A stretch of DNA of 64,000 nucleotides from Streptosporangium carneum (GTDB taxonomy: Bacteria; Actinomycetota; Actinomycetes; Streptosporangiales; Streptosporangiaceae): the NCBI RefSeq assembly GCF_027922005.1, contig NZ_BSEV01000012.1, positions 59,431 through 123,430 of the forward strand. Direction: 5' to 3'. Numbering within the stretch: the first letter of the stretch is position 1; each line of letters starts with the position of its first letter. The translations under genes and the position numbers were made by a program. A model generated the notes under the pieces. It was given only the letters and a program-made list of their open reading frames with translations, was not told the origin of the DNA and did not search any database. This document shows positions 23,826 through 32,111 of the stretch, in pieces.

Positions 23826-25223
23826 TCAGGTGCGGTAGACGGTCGCGCCGTCCACCTCGTCCTTGGACAGGCGGCGCAGGAGGTAGAGCCCCTCAAGGGC
23901 GAACTCCAGCGCCGCGGCGGCGTGCCCCGGGGACTCGTCGCCGATGCCGAGCCTCGACATGATCTTGGCGAGGCCGGGCACGGGCCCGATCCTGCGCAGC
24001 AGCTCACCGGCGGGCACCAGGGCGCCCGACTCGACCTGGACGCCCTCGGAGAACCTCTCCAGCAGCGGAGCCAGGTCCACGCCGCCCAGGGTGCCGCGGA
24101 ACGTCTCCGCCACGGCCCTGCGGAGCAGGTGGGCGAGGACCTCGGTCTCCCTGCCCTCCTCGCTGACCTCGAACTCCACCTTGCCGCGCAGGGTGTGGAC
24201 GATGTCCGGCAGGTCGGCGACCCGGGTCACCGCGTGCTCCTCGCCGGTCAGGGCCGCACGCCGTACGGCGGAGGCGGCGGCGGTCTCGGCGGCGGCGATG
24301 GAGAACCGGGCCGAGACCCCGGAGCGCGCGTCGACGGCGGTGGACTCGCGGACCAGGCGGGTGAAGCGCGCGATCACCTCGACCAGGTGGTCGGGCAGGT
24401 CGGCGCCCACATGGTCGAGCGCGGCCTCCTGGCGGATGAGCCGGAGCTCCGTCTCGATCGACAGGGGATAGTGGGTGCGGATCTCGGCGCCGAAGCGGTC
24501 CTTCAGCGGGGTGATGATCCGGCCCCTGTTGGTGTAGTCCTCGGGGTTCGCGCTGGCGATCAGCAGGATGTCCAGAGGAAGGCGCAGGTTGTATCCCCTG
24601 ACCTGGATGTCGCGCTCCTCCAGCACGTTGAGCAGCGAGACCTGGATCCGCTCCGCCAGGTCGGGCAGCTCGTTGACCGAGAAGACGCCCCGGTTGCTCC
24701 TGGGGACCAGTCCGTAGTGGACGGTCTCCGGGTCGCCGAGCGTGCGCCCTTCAGCGATCTTGATGGGGTCGACGTCGCCGATCAGGTCGCCGACGGAGGT
24801 GTCGGGCGTGGCGAGCTTCTCGCCGTACCGCTCGTCGCGGTGCCGCCAGGAGACCGGCAGCTCCTCGCCCGCCTCGCCGGCCAGGCGGCGGCAGCGGGCG
24901 CACGAGGGCTCGTAGGGGTGGTCGTTGATCTCGCAGCCGTCGACGACCGGCGTCCACTCGTCCAGCAGCCCGGTCACGGTGCGGATGAGGCGGGTCTTGC
25001 CCTGGCCGCGCTCGCCCAGCAGGACCAGGTCGTGCCCGGCGAGCAGAGCTCTTTCCAGATGGGGCAGAACGGTGTCGTCGAAGCCTACGATGCCGGGGAA
25101 CCGCGGCTCTCCTGCCCGCAGGCGGGCCAGGAGGTTCTCACGGATCTCGGCCTTTACCGTACGGTGGATATGGCCGCTCGCGCGAAGTTCGCGCAGAGTA
25201 CGTGGCTCTGGCATTTGAGGCAC
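23826..25223 (-). CDS. MoxR/magnesium-chelatase-like AAA+ ATPase
   Basis: The 465-residue ATPase has Walker A LLGERGQGKTRLIR near residue 70, Walker B/sensor region VFSVNELPDLAERIQ near 185 and sensor 1 IASANPEDYTN near 225. A CARC pair (Cys-x-x-Cys) lies in the insertion after Walker A. After residue 300 comes the C-terminal helical lid. It pairs with the VWA gene just downstream. The start at GTG 25223 appears leaderless: TAGGCT ends 7 nt before it on the minus strand. ATG 25214 is the alternative start. Confidence 0.88.
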   Translation of the reverse strand: MPQMPEPRTLRELRASGHIHRTVKAEIRENLLARLRAGEPRFPGIVGFDDTVLPHLERALLAGHDLVLLGERGQGKTRLIRTVTGLLDEWTPVVDGCEINDHPYEPSCARCRRLAGEAGEELPVSWRHRDERYGEKLATPDTSVGDLIGDVDPIKIAEGRTLGDPETVHYGLVPRSNRGVFSVNELPDLAERIQVSLLNVLEERDIQVRGYNLRLPLDILLIASANPEDYTNRGRIITPLKDRFGAEIRTHYPLSIETELRLIRQEAALDHVGADLPDHLVEVIARFTRLVRESTAVDARSGVSARFSIAAAETAAASAVRRAALTGEEHAVTRVADLPDIVHTLRGKVEFEVSEEGRETEVLAHLLRRAVAETFRGTLGGVDLAPLLERFSEGVQVESGALVPAGELLRRIGPVPGLAKIMSRLGIGDESPGHAAAALEFALEGLYLLRRLSKDEVDGATVYRT

Positions 25224-25376
25224 GAGATTGAGCCTACGTCCCCGAAGCCGAAACCGGGACTCTTATCCCGGTTTCGGATCTTGGGCATCGTGTGACGGTC
25301 GGGGCGCGTGCTTGTCCTCACAGTGGGGAGAATCGCTGCAAGGCAAGGCTTCGGACAAGAAGGGGAGGTGAGACGA

Positions 25377-26576
25377 GTGGCACTGTTGACGAGCTGCTTC
25401 GCCGATGGTCTCGCCGTGGGATCCGACCTGGTCGCGGCTGCGGAGACCGCGGTGCGTCAGGCCCTCTCCGGCCTGACCGGACCCCCTAACCTGGTCTGTT
25501 TCTTCATCTGCGGTGACGATCCCGACGACGTCTCCCGCGCCGGACTGCGCGTCATGGGCATGGTCCCCGGAGCGTCGGTGATCGGCTGCAGCGCGACCGG
25601 GGTGATCGGGGACGGGCGGGGAGTCGAGGTCACGCCCTCGGTGAGCGCGTGGGCCGCCACCCTCGACGGGGCCAGACTGAGGACCTTCGCGCTGGACACC
25701 CTGCGGGCCGATGACCGTTTCGTCGTGGTCGGTCTCCCAGAACCCCAGGCGGACGACCACGCGGCCATCCTGTTCGCCGACCCCTACAGCTTCCCCACCG
25801 ACGGCTTCGTCGAGCGTTCCGACGAGGTGCTGGGCGACCTGCCGCTGATCGGCGGCCTGGCCAACGCGCTCCAGGGCAGGGGCGCGGTACGGCTGTTCGC
25901 CGACGGGGAGGTCTACACGGAGGGCGCCGTCGGAGTGCTGCTCGGCGGCCCCATCAACGTCAGGGCCGTCGTCAGCCAGGGCTGCCGTCCGATCGGCCCG
26001 ACGATGACCGTCACCGGCGTCGAGGAGAACCTCCTCCTGGAGCTCGCGGGCCAGCCCGCGCTGGCCAGGCTGGAGGAGGTCGTCAGCGCGCTGGACGAGG
26101 ACGAGCGGGAACTGGTCGCCTCCGGGCTGCAGATAGGCCTCGCGATGGACGAGTACGCCGAACGGCACGAACGCGGCGACTTCCTCATCAGGGGAGTGCT
26201 CGGCATCGACCCCGAACGGGAGGCCGTGGCCATCGGCGACGTCGTCGAGATCGGCCGCACGGTGCGCTTCCAGGTGCGTGACGCCGCCACCGCGGACGAG
26301 GACCTCTACGAGCTGCTCGACGCGCACCGGGAGGAGTTCGGCGGGGGAGACGGCGCGCTGCTGTTCTCCTGCAACGGCAGGGGCTCGGCCATGTTCGGCA
26401 GCGCCGACCACGACGCGGTCGCGGTCAGGGACACGCTCGGCCCGATCGGCGTGGCCGGGTTCTTCGCGGCGGGGGAGGTCGGCCCCGTCGGCGGACACAA
26501 CCACGTCCACGGTTTCACCGCCTCCGTCCTGGTCTTCTCCACCCGTCCGTCTGCCGACAGACCGTATGATCGCTAG
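25377..26576 (+). CDS. FIST-domain sensor protein
   Basis: The 399-residue protein has FIST-N (about residues 30-195, including VIGCSATGVIGDGRGVE and LPLIGGLANAL) and FIST-C (about 230-395, including LFSCNGRGSAMFG and VAGFFAAGEVGPVGG). FIST modules are thought to bind small ligands such as amino acids and usually feed histidine kinases or chemoreceptors. Here the protein has no output domain, so it is a stand-alone form. GTG 25377 has GGGGAGG upstream; the frame extends to 25308 but without a signal. Its stop overlaps the promoter region of the next gene. Confidence 0.85.
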   Translation: MALLTSCFADGLAVGSDLVAAAETAVRQALSGLTGPPNLVCFFICGDDPDDVSRAGLRVMGMVPGASVIGCSATGVIGDGRGVEVTPSVSAWAATLDGARLRTFALDTLRADDRFVVVGLPEPQADDHAAILFADPYSFPTDGFVERSDEVLGDLPLIGGLANALQGRGAVRLFADGEVYTEGAVGVLLGGPINVRAVVSQGCRPIGPTMTVTGVEENLLLELAGQPALARLEEVVSALDEDERELVASGLQIGLAMDEYAERHERGDFLIRGVLGIDPEREAVAIGDVVEIGRTVRFQVRDAATADEDLYELLDAHREEFGGGDGALLFSCNGRGSAMFGSADHDAVAVRDTLGPIGVAGFFAAGEVGPVGGHNHVHGFTASVLVFSTRPSADRPYDR

Positions 26577-27731
26577 ATGTCCGGATCGGTGCTTGCCGTC
26601 GACATCGGCGGGACGAAGTTCGCCGTCGCCCTGGTGAACGCCAGAGGAGAGGTCGACAGGGCCCGGCGGGTGGCGACCCCCCAGGGCGGCGACGCGGAGA
26701 CCCTGTGGAAGACGCTCGTCGACCTGATCGACTCCCTGCTGACCGACTCTCCGCCGACCGGCGTCTCCCGTCCGGAGGCCCTCCAAGCCGAGGACGCGAG
26801 CGGCGGCTCCCCCCTCCCGGCCCCCGGCCCTGGCGAGTCACGCCTCTCGGATCCCGGCCCTGGCAGCCCCCCGCCGGAACGCCTCCCGGTCGAAGGCGTG
26901 GGAGTGGGGTGCGGCGGCCCGATGACCTGGCCGGAAGGCGTCGTCTCGCCGCTGAACATGCCCGGCTGGCGCGGCTTCCCGCTCAGGGCCAGGCTCGCGG
27001 AGCTCTTTCCCGGCGTGCCGGTGCGCGTCCACAACGACGCCGTCTGCGTGGCCGTCGCCGAGCACTGGCGGGGCGCGGGACGGGGCAGCGCCAACATGCT
27101 CGGCATGGTCGTCTCAACCGGCGTCGGCGGCGGGCTCGTCCTGGGCGACCGGCTGATCGACGGCGGCAGCGGCAACGCGGGACACGTCGGGCACATCGTC
27201 GTCGAGCCCGGAGGCCCGGTGTGCGGGTGCGGGGCCAGGGGCTGTCTGGAGGCCGTCGCGCGGGGCCCCGCGCTGGCCGCGTGGGCGGTCGGGCAGGGCT
27301 GGACGCCGGGCGCTCTCACCGGCGGGGTTTCCCACCGGGCCACAGGCGGGGTTTCCCAGCAGGCCGCAGGCGGGGCTTCCCACCAGGTCTCCTATGTGGA
27401 GGCGGCGGTGGCCAGCGGACGGCAGCTCGCGCTGGACGCGGACGCGGGCGACGAGATCGCCCTGGCGGCCATGAACAGGGCGGGACGAGCTCTCGGCCTG
27501 GCCGTCGCCGCCGCCGTCAACCTCTGCGACCTCGACATCGTCACCGTCGGCGGCGGCCTCTCCCAGGCGGGCCGCCTGCTGTTCGACCCCCTGGAGACCA
27601 CGCTCCGCGAGCACACCCGGATGGAGTTCGCCCGGCGCGCCCGGGTCGTCCCCGCCTCCCTGGGCCAGGACGCCGGCCTGGTGGGCGCCGCCGCCCTCAT
27701 CCTCGCCGCCGACCGCTACTGGCCCCACTAG
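26577..27731 (+). CDS. ROK family sugar kinase with low-complexity inserts
   Basis: The 384-residue kinase has the ATP-binding DIGGTKFAVALVNARG (9-24), the sugar-binding and catalytic region VHNDAVCVAVAEHW, ATP loop VSTGVGGGLVLGDRLIDGG and the ROK zinc motif GHIVVEPGGPVCGCGARGCLE. It probably phosphorylates glucose, fructose or N-acetylmannosamine. Two inserts are unusual: a Pro/Gly-rich stretch at about residues 58-100 and three 8-residue repeats (GGVSHRAT, GGVSQQAA, GGASHQVS) from 24-bp DNA repeats. Both fall in surface loops. TATGAT (26565-26570) ends 6 nt before ATG, so the mRNA is probably leaderless. Confidence 0.88.
   Translation: MSGSVLAVDIGGTKFAVALVNARGEVDRARRVATPQGGDAETLWKTLVDLIDSLLTDSPPTGVSRPEALQAEDASGGSPLPAPGPGESRLSDPGPGSPPPERLPVEGVGVGCGGPMTWPEGVVSPLNMPGWRGFPLRARLAELFPGVPVRVHNDAVCVAVAEHWRGAGRGSANMLGMVVSTGVGGGLVLGDRLIDGGSGNAGHVGHIVVEPGGPVCGCGARGCLEAVARGPALAAWAVGQGWTPGALTGGVSHRATGGVSQQAAGGASHQVSYVEAAVASGRQLALDADAGDEIALAAMNRAGRALGLAVAAAVNLCDLDIVTVGGGLSQAGRLLFDPLETTLREHTRMEFARRARVVPASLGQDAGLVGAAALILAADRYWPH
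27321..27392 (+). repeat. 24-bp tandem repeat inside the ROK kinase gene
   Basis: Three in-frame copies of GGCGGGGTTTCCCACCGGGC plus 4 bases (27321-27344, 27345-27368, 27369-27392) encode GG[VA]S-x4. The copies differ at few positions, suggesting recent slippage. Confidence 0.8.
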
Positions 27732-27835
27732 CCATTTCCTGCCCTCTCCAGAGCTTTTCGTCCTCTCTGGGGTGCTTTGCCGTACGAGTTCGATGACTGT
27801 GGGAAACAGTGAAGTCGCTGTATGTGAGAAAAAGC

Positions 27836-27864
27836 TTGACGGTGTTCCCTGAGTTGTCCACTCT
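27836..27864 (+). promoter_or_regulatory. Promoter of the DUF6879/XRE operon
   Basis: TTGACG (27836-27841) and CACTCT (27859-27864) are 17 bp apart. The AAGGAGG at about 27866-27872 and GGAG at 27897-27900 lie downstream, before the ATG at 27906. Confidence 0.5.
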
Positions 27865-27905
27865 CAAGGAGGAAACGCGGCGAAATTTTCTTCACAGGAG
27901 AGCAC

Positions 27906-28097
27906 ATGAAGATGCGATTCGTCGGCAGCACGTCATCCAGTGGTGGATGCCCGACGATCTATGAGACAGAGCGCGGCACTCTGGTCATCCAAGGGATGCA
28001 GATCACCGATCCCGGAACGCTCGCGGAGGCCCACGACATCCTGGACGGCGAGGCGTTCGTGGAGGTTCCCAGGGAGCTGTTCAAGTTCCTAGGGTGA
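27906..28097 (+). CDS. Small conserved protein of the DUF6879 operon
   Basis: The 63-residue protein begins MKMRFVGSTSSSGGCPTIYE and continues with short beta strands (GTLVIQGMQITD, EAFVEVPRELFKF). Similar small proteins regularly precede DUF6879 genes in actinobacteria. GGAG lies 6 nt before the ATG. The stop is 4 bp before the DUF6879 start, so the two are one operon. The function is unknown. Confidence 0.7.
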   Translation: MKMRFVGSTSSSGGCPTIYETERGTLVIQGMQITDPGTLAEAHDILDGEAFVEVPRELFKFLG

Positions 28098-28101
28098 TCT
28101 C

Positions 28102-28629
28102 ATGGGTCTTCTGACCGGCGACGACTTCGAGCGACTGTTCGCCACCTTCACGACGTCCGCGTTCCGTCTGGAAACACGTGACCGGTACCGCGAGGCGAAG
28201 AACGAAAGCGCTCCCTTGCGCCGTTTCCTCGCCGGTGAGCCGGATGACATGGAGTGGCTTCGGTTCTGGCTCGACCTCGTGCGAGATCACAACGCACACG
28301 GCCGAACGATCCGTCGTGTTCGCGTGGTGTCGCACCCCTTCACGGATTACACCCGGTTCGGCCTGGCTGTGGCGGAGCACAACAACGCGGCCGGCGACCA
28401 CATCCGTTATCTCGACCGGCAGGAGGCCGATCGCCTGGGCCTGCCGCACTATGACTGGTGGCTTTTCGACAACCGGCGGCTGGCGTTCGTGCACTTCAGC
28501 GTCGACGACGTGCTGCGAGGGGCCGAGATCGTCACTGACCCGGCGACTGTCGGGCAACACGGCGAATGGCGTGATCTCGCGTGGGAGCACTCGGTGTCCC
28601 GTGAGGAGTTCCTGAACTCCGGTGCGTGA
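28102..28629 (+). CDS. DUF6879 family protein
   Basis: The 175-residue protein matches DUF6879: FERLFATFTTSAFRLETRDRY at the N-terminus, then FLAGEPDD, RRVRVVSHPFTDYTRFGLAV, IRYLDRQEADRLGLP and YDWWLFDNRRLAFVHF. The family is a small aromatic-rich fold found almost only in actinobacteria next to XRE-DUF5753 regulators. Its C-terminal codons overlap the start of the following regulator gene by 8 bp, so the two are coupled. The molecular activity is unknown. Confidence 0.85.
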   Translation: MGLLTGDDFERLFATFTTSAFRLETRDRYREAKNESAPLRRFLAGEPDDMEWLRFWLDLVRDHNAHGRTIRRVRVVSHPFTDYTRFGLAVAEHNNAAGDHIRYLDRQEADRLGLPHYDWWLFDNRRLAFVHFSVDDVLRGAEIVTDPATVGQHGEWRDLAWEHSVSREEFLNSGA

Positions 28630-29458
28630 CATCGTTCGTGTCCGTCAGATGATGGGCGCACGGCTCAAGGAGCTGCGGCTCGGTGCTGGTCTGACCGGCC
28701 GAGAGCTGTCTGCGCGACACGGCTGGCAGCCATCGAAGATCAGTAAGCTGGAGAACGGTCGTCAGACCCCGTCAGAGGAGGATCTGCGGCTGTGGTGTGA
28801 GGCCACCGGCGTCCCAGATGAAGCAGCCGACATGATCGCCTCACTGCGATCCATGCAGACCCTGTACAGCGAGTGGCGACGGCAGCTGCGACACGGCACC
28901 AGGGCCAGGCAACAGAGCTGGCTGGAGATGGAGGCCGAGACCGAACGCTTCCGGGTGTTCGAGCCGTGCGTGGTTCCTGGCCTGCTCCAGACCAGCGAAT
29001 ACGCTCGGCAACGGCTGTCCCAGTCGATCGCCTTCTACGGGATCCCCGATGACGTCGAAGACGGGATCGCCACTCGTCTGCGTCGCCAGGAGATTCTCTA
29101 CAGTCCTGCGAAGTCGTTTCATTTCGTTGTGTTGGAGGCCGCGCTGCGCCTCGGCATGGCGCCTCCCGACGTGATGTTGGGTCAGCTTGACCGGCTGACG
29201 ACGCTCGCCATGTTGCCCAGGGTTCGGCTCGGAATCGTTCCCATGAGGGCCTTGTTGCCGCACACTCCGCTGACCGGCTTCTGGATCATGGATGAGCGGG
29301 CGGTCGTCGCCGAGACCTTCTCCGCTGAGCTGACCCTTACTCTTCCCGAGGAAGTCGAGCAGCACGCGCGCATGTTCTCCTGGTTTGCCAGGGTTGCCTG
29401 TTACGGGGTGGAAGCTCGAAAGATCATTGTGAGAGCTATGGAAGACCTCGCAGGCTGA
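28622..29458 (+). CDS. XRE regulator with DUF5753 domain
   Basis: The 278-residue protein has an N-terminal XRE helix-turn-helix (MGARLKELRLGAGLTGRELS, GWQPSKISKLENGRQTPS) and a DUF5753 domain from about residue 75 (FEPCVVPGLLQTSEYARQ, RLRRQEIL, FVVLEAALR, LPRVRLGIVPM). Such proteins are regularly encoded next to a DUF397 gene and the best-studied members link the pair to development and antibiotic production in Streptomyces. GTG 28622 overlaps the DUF6879 stop. ATG 28649 (MMGARL) is an alternative start. Confidence 0.88.
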   Translation: MRDIVRVRQMMGARLKELRLGAGLTGRELSARHGWQPSKISKLENGRQTPSEEDLRLWCEATGVPDEAADMIASLRSMQTLYSEWRRQLRHGTRARQQSWLEMEAETERFRVFEPCVVPGLLQTSEYARQRLSQSIAFYGIPDDVEDGIATRLRRQEILYSPAKSFHFVVLEAALRLGMAPPDVMLGQLDRLTTLAMLPRVRLGIVPMRALLPHTPLTGFWIMDERAVVAETFSAELTLTLPEEVEQHARMFSWFARVACYGVEARKIIVRAMEDLAG

Positions 29459-29598
29459 GATCCCTGGATTTTCTCCATCGATCCGATCCTTTTGGCACTT
29501 CAAGCAACTGCGAGAAAGTTCCTTGCTGCGAACGTGAGTTGCTCCGTACCGTCAGGTCGTCACCCTTCGCATTCATTCCCTGACATGGAGGTGCGATC

Positions 29599-29826
29599 AT
29601 GACTGTCAACCTGTACGACATCGATCTGACCGGCGCGAGCTTCCTACGGCCCTGCGGCGGTAACCAGGGCGACGAAGAAATGGACAACTGTGTCGAGATC
29701 GCGGCGATTCCCGGCGAGGACGCGGCATTCGCGGTACGTGACTCCAAGAACCCGGCGGCGGGGACGCTGAGGTTCACCGGAACGGAACTGCGCTGGTTGG
29801 CCGCGCAGGTCGGCGGGCTCTTCTAG
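29599..29826 (+). CDS. DUF397 protein
   Basis: The 75-residue protein has the DUF397 core: a variable N-terminus, CVEIAAIPGEDAAFAVRDSK (VRDSK is the family hallmark), then LRFTGTELRWLAAQV. It is the partner of the XRE-DUF5753 regulator 140 bp upstream and may antagonise it by binding. GGAG lies 8-9 nt before the ATG and a terminator follows. Confidence 0.9.
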   Translation: MTVNLYDIDLTGASFLRPCGGNQGDEEMDNCVEIAAIPGEDAAFAVRDSKNPAAGTLRFTGTELRWLAAQVGGLF

Positions 29827-29838
29827 CGACCACTTCCG

Positions 29839-29870
29839 CGACCTCCGCCCGTGCCTTCGGGTGGAGGTCG
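29839..29870 (+). terminator. Terminator after the first DUF397 gene
   Basis: CGACCTCCGCCCG (29839-29851) pairs with CGGGTGGAGGTCG (29858-29870), a 13-bp stem with one G-T pair, followed by TCT. Confidence 0.75.
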
Positions 29871-29889
29871 TCTACCGTCAGGGGGAACG

Positions 29890-30318
29890 GTGCACTACCA
29901 CGCATACCAATGGAACGGGGGGACGGCGCAGCTTGAACGGGCGGACGGAGTGCGCCGCCCTCCTCTCGCCCCGTCGGACCCGGCTCCGTTCATCGGATCG
30001 CCGCTCCCGCCTTTCCGGCTCTGCGACTGGCTGCTGAAGCCGCGTACCCGAATCGAGCAGACCTTCGCCGGGGCGGAGGCGGCGCTGGAGTGGTTGGCGA
30101 CACGGTACGCGGAGGTCATGCCGTCGTTTCACCTGCCCGACCAGGAGACGAGGATCGGTGAAGACGCTCGTCTGGGAAACGCGACATATGACCTGAACGG
30201 CGGTGTCGACGTCTGCTGGGGGTTCTATCTGCGTGGTGAACGCTACGTTCACATCGCGATGGTCTGCTGCCCCAACCGGCACGCCCCCGGATACCCCTGC
30301 CCGAGCGGCGGGCGGTGA
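29890..30318 (+). CDS. Conserved hypothetical protein
   Basis: The 142-residue soluble protein has a helix with FAGAEAALEWLATRYAEV, a beta segment ending VDVCWGFYLRGERYVHIAMV and a closing CCPNRHAPGYPCP with three Cys. GTG 29890 is preferred because GGGGGAA lies just before it, while the frame runs into the DUF397 terminator. The family was not recognised; the Cys cluster may bind metal. Confidence 0.6.
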   Translation: MHYHAYQWNGGTAQLERADGVRRPPLAPSDPAPFIGSPLPPFRLCDWLLKPRTRIEQTFAGAEAALEWLATRYAEVMPSFHLPDQETRIGEDARLGNATYDLNGGVDVCWGFYLRGERYVHIAMVCCPNRHAPGYPCPSGGR

Positions 30319-30420
30319 CGAGGTTGCCCGAAAGTCGTGGTCGAGCGGTGTGGCACGGAGAAGACGCTCGGCCGGGGGCAGGCGGGTGGCTCGCCCTGGC
30401 CGGGTGTACGGCTTTCGCCG

Positions 30421-31221
30421 TCAGTCGTTCTGTGTGACGGGGGCGTCGAGGAACTCCTCGACCATCGGGGCCAGCAGGTCGGCGCGGTGCACGACCGTGA
30501 CGTGGGTGGTGCCGGGGAGCACCGCGAGCCGGGAGTTCGGCAGGCCCGCGACGTCGCCCGCCACGCCGCCGCCGAACAGCCGGAACATCTCCGCCGCGTG
30601 CTCGGGGCGGACGATGTCCGAGTCGCCGATCACGGTCAGGACGGGGGTCTGGACGGAGCGGACGGCCTCGGCGGACCAGTAGGGGTTCTCCTCGGTCATC
30701 CGCTTCACCTTGGCGACGAGCGTGGGGAAGTCCTGCGGGTTGGGCGCGGTGTCGAGGTACTCCTGGTGGAACGGGGAGCCCTCCAGGTGCGCGGGCTCCA
30801 GGGCGCTCATCCCCTCCAGCAGGCCCGGGTTGAAGCCGCTCTCGGCGTGGGCGAGTGAGACGAGCACGAGCTTGCGCGTCAGCTCCGGGTGCCGCCGGGC
30901 GAGCTCCAGGGTGATCCCCGCGCCGAGGCTGTAGCCGAGGACGTCGGCCTGGCCGACGTCGAGGTGGCGCAGCAGGGCCGCCACGTCGTCGGCCAGGTGC
31001 GGGATGGTCAGCGGGCGGTCGATGTCGGCCGTGCGGCCGTGTCCCTGGAGCTCGACGGCGATCACCTGGCGGTTCTTCGCGAGGTGGGGGAGCAGCCGGC
31101 CGAAGGAGGTGCCGATTCCGGAGAAGGAGCCGTGGATCAGGACCAGCGGCGCGCCGGTCCCGTGAACCTCGTAGTACATCTCAAGCCCGTTCACCGGCGC
31201 GTATCCGTGCGTCGTGGTCAT
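30421..31221 (-). CDS. Alpha/beta hydrolase
   Basis: The 266-residue hydrolase shows the oxyanion region VLIHGSFSG, the nucleophile elbow LGYSLGAGI (Ser), the acid in TVIGDSDIVRPEHA and the histidine in LPGTTHVTVVHR. The substrate is unknown. ATG 31221 is supported by AAGGAG about 8 nt upstream. A cluster of TTGTC/GACAA half-sites in its promoter region (31291-31313) suggests repression by a MarR- or TetR-type protein not encoded here. Confidence 0.88.
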   Translation of the reverse strand: MTTTHGYAPVNGLEMYYEVHGTGAPLVLIHGSFSGIGTSFGRLLPHLAKNRQVIAVELQGHGRTADIDRPLTIPHLADDVAALLRHLDVGQADVLGYSLGAGITLELARRHPELTRKLVLVSLAHAESGFNPGLLEGMSALEPAHLEGSPFHQEYLDTAPNPQDFPTLVAKVKRMTEENPYWSAEAVRSVQTPVLTVIGDSDIVRPEHAAEMFRLFGGGVAGDVAGLPNSRLAVLPGTTHVTVVHRADLLAPMVEEFLDAPVTQND

Positions 31222-31290
31222 CGTTGCGCTCCTTCGCGTTCCCGCTCGCTCTTGCCTGCGTTGCCGCAATCCTCTTCCTGACGACTTATT

Positions 31291-31313
31291 TTGTCAAGAC
31301 AATTTTTATTGTC
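31291..31313. promoter_or_regulatory. Candidate operator with TTGTC/GACAA half-sites
   Basis: TTGTC-AA-GACAA (31291-31302) and GACAAT-TTTT-ATTGTC (31298-31313) overlap, giving three half-sites in an AT-rich window within GC-rich DNA. It lies about 70 bp upstream of the hydrolase start. It looks like a repressor site; the regulator is unknown. Confidence 0.5.
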
Positions 31314-31398
31314 GGTGTTGGGTGTGACGAGGCCAGGACCTGTCGAGGGAGGGGTGTGCCCCTACCGGTTCGGCGGGGGCAGCGGGTTCAGGGGAGGG

Positions 31399-31932
31399 TC
31401 ACCAGACGTCACCGTCACGCCAGTCGCAGGTCAGCTCGCCGGACAGATCCAGGGGGACCGCCAGGGGAAGGACGTGGACGCCTTCGTCCTCCTCCTCGGT
31501 GCGCGTGACGCCGGCGGGGGTGAAGGCCCACGTCGTCCCCCGCCACTGCTTCCAGCCGCGTGTCGCGTAGAAGTCCACGGCCTGGTCGGAGGCGCTCAGC
31601 GCGCCCAGGTCGTACGCGTCGCGGATCACCCGCTCAAGCGCTTCCATCATGGCCGCGCCGTACCCGCGCCGCCGCAGGTCCGCGCGGACCCCGACGCCCT
31701 CGACGTAACCGGCTCGCAGCGCCCGGCCGCCGTGCAGCAACCGCCGCTGGACCACCGACGCGTGCCCGACCAGCTCGGCCCCCTCCCACAGCAGGGCGTG
31801 CATTCCGCCCAGCGCGTGTTCCCAGTCGTCGTCGCTCAGGTCACCCTCGAAGACCTCGTCGAGAAGCGCCCGCGCGGCCTTGAGGACGGCGGCGTCGAGA
31901 TCGGCGGTGTGAACGACATGTACTTCGGTCAT
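31399..31932 (-). CDS. aac(2'): Aminoglycoside 2'-N-acetyltransferase, AAC(2') type
   Basis: The 177-residue GNAT protein closely follows the AAC(2')-I pattern of mycobacteria: VHTADLD at the start, DWEHALGGMHALLWEG, RALRAGYVEGVGVRADLRRR (acetyl-CoA motif A), YDLGALSAS, FYATRGWKQWRG and the C-terminal ELTCDWRDGDVW. The enzyme acetylates the 2'-amino group of gentamicin or tobramycin. In mycobacteria it is chromosomal and gives only modest resistance. Of the two nearby ATG codons, 31932 has AGGATGG in front and is preferred over 31941. Confidence 0.88.
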   Translation of the reverse strand: MTEVHVVHTADLDAAVLKAARALLDEVFEGDLSDDDWEHALGGMHALLWEGAELVGHASVVQRRLLHGGRALRAGYVEGVGVRADLRRRGYGAAMMEALERVIRDAYDLGALSASDQAVDFYATRGWKQWRGTTWAFTPAGVTRTEEEDEGVHVLPLAVPLDLSGELTCDWRDGDVW

Positions 31933-32111
31933 GCCCGCCATCCTGGCACCCGGCGTCGTCCGGCGCGGGGCGGGAACGACGGAGGCGTACGGTCAACGGC
32001 GGAGGCGGATCGCAAAGACACGCCCACGGGTCGTCCCCGTGTGCGCAGCGTGTTGGGCGAGGCTTCACCGGCTCCGGTGATGTTCCGATCGCCGACGGGG
32101 AGCAAAGCGGT

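Noticed and set aside
22065..25295. A 1076-codon open frame on the plus strand
   Set aside because: It lies opposite the VWA and MoxR-like genes, whose products are full-length and well conserved. The plus-strand product is Gly/Arg/His-rich with no domain. It is a GC-rich shadow.
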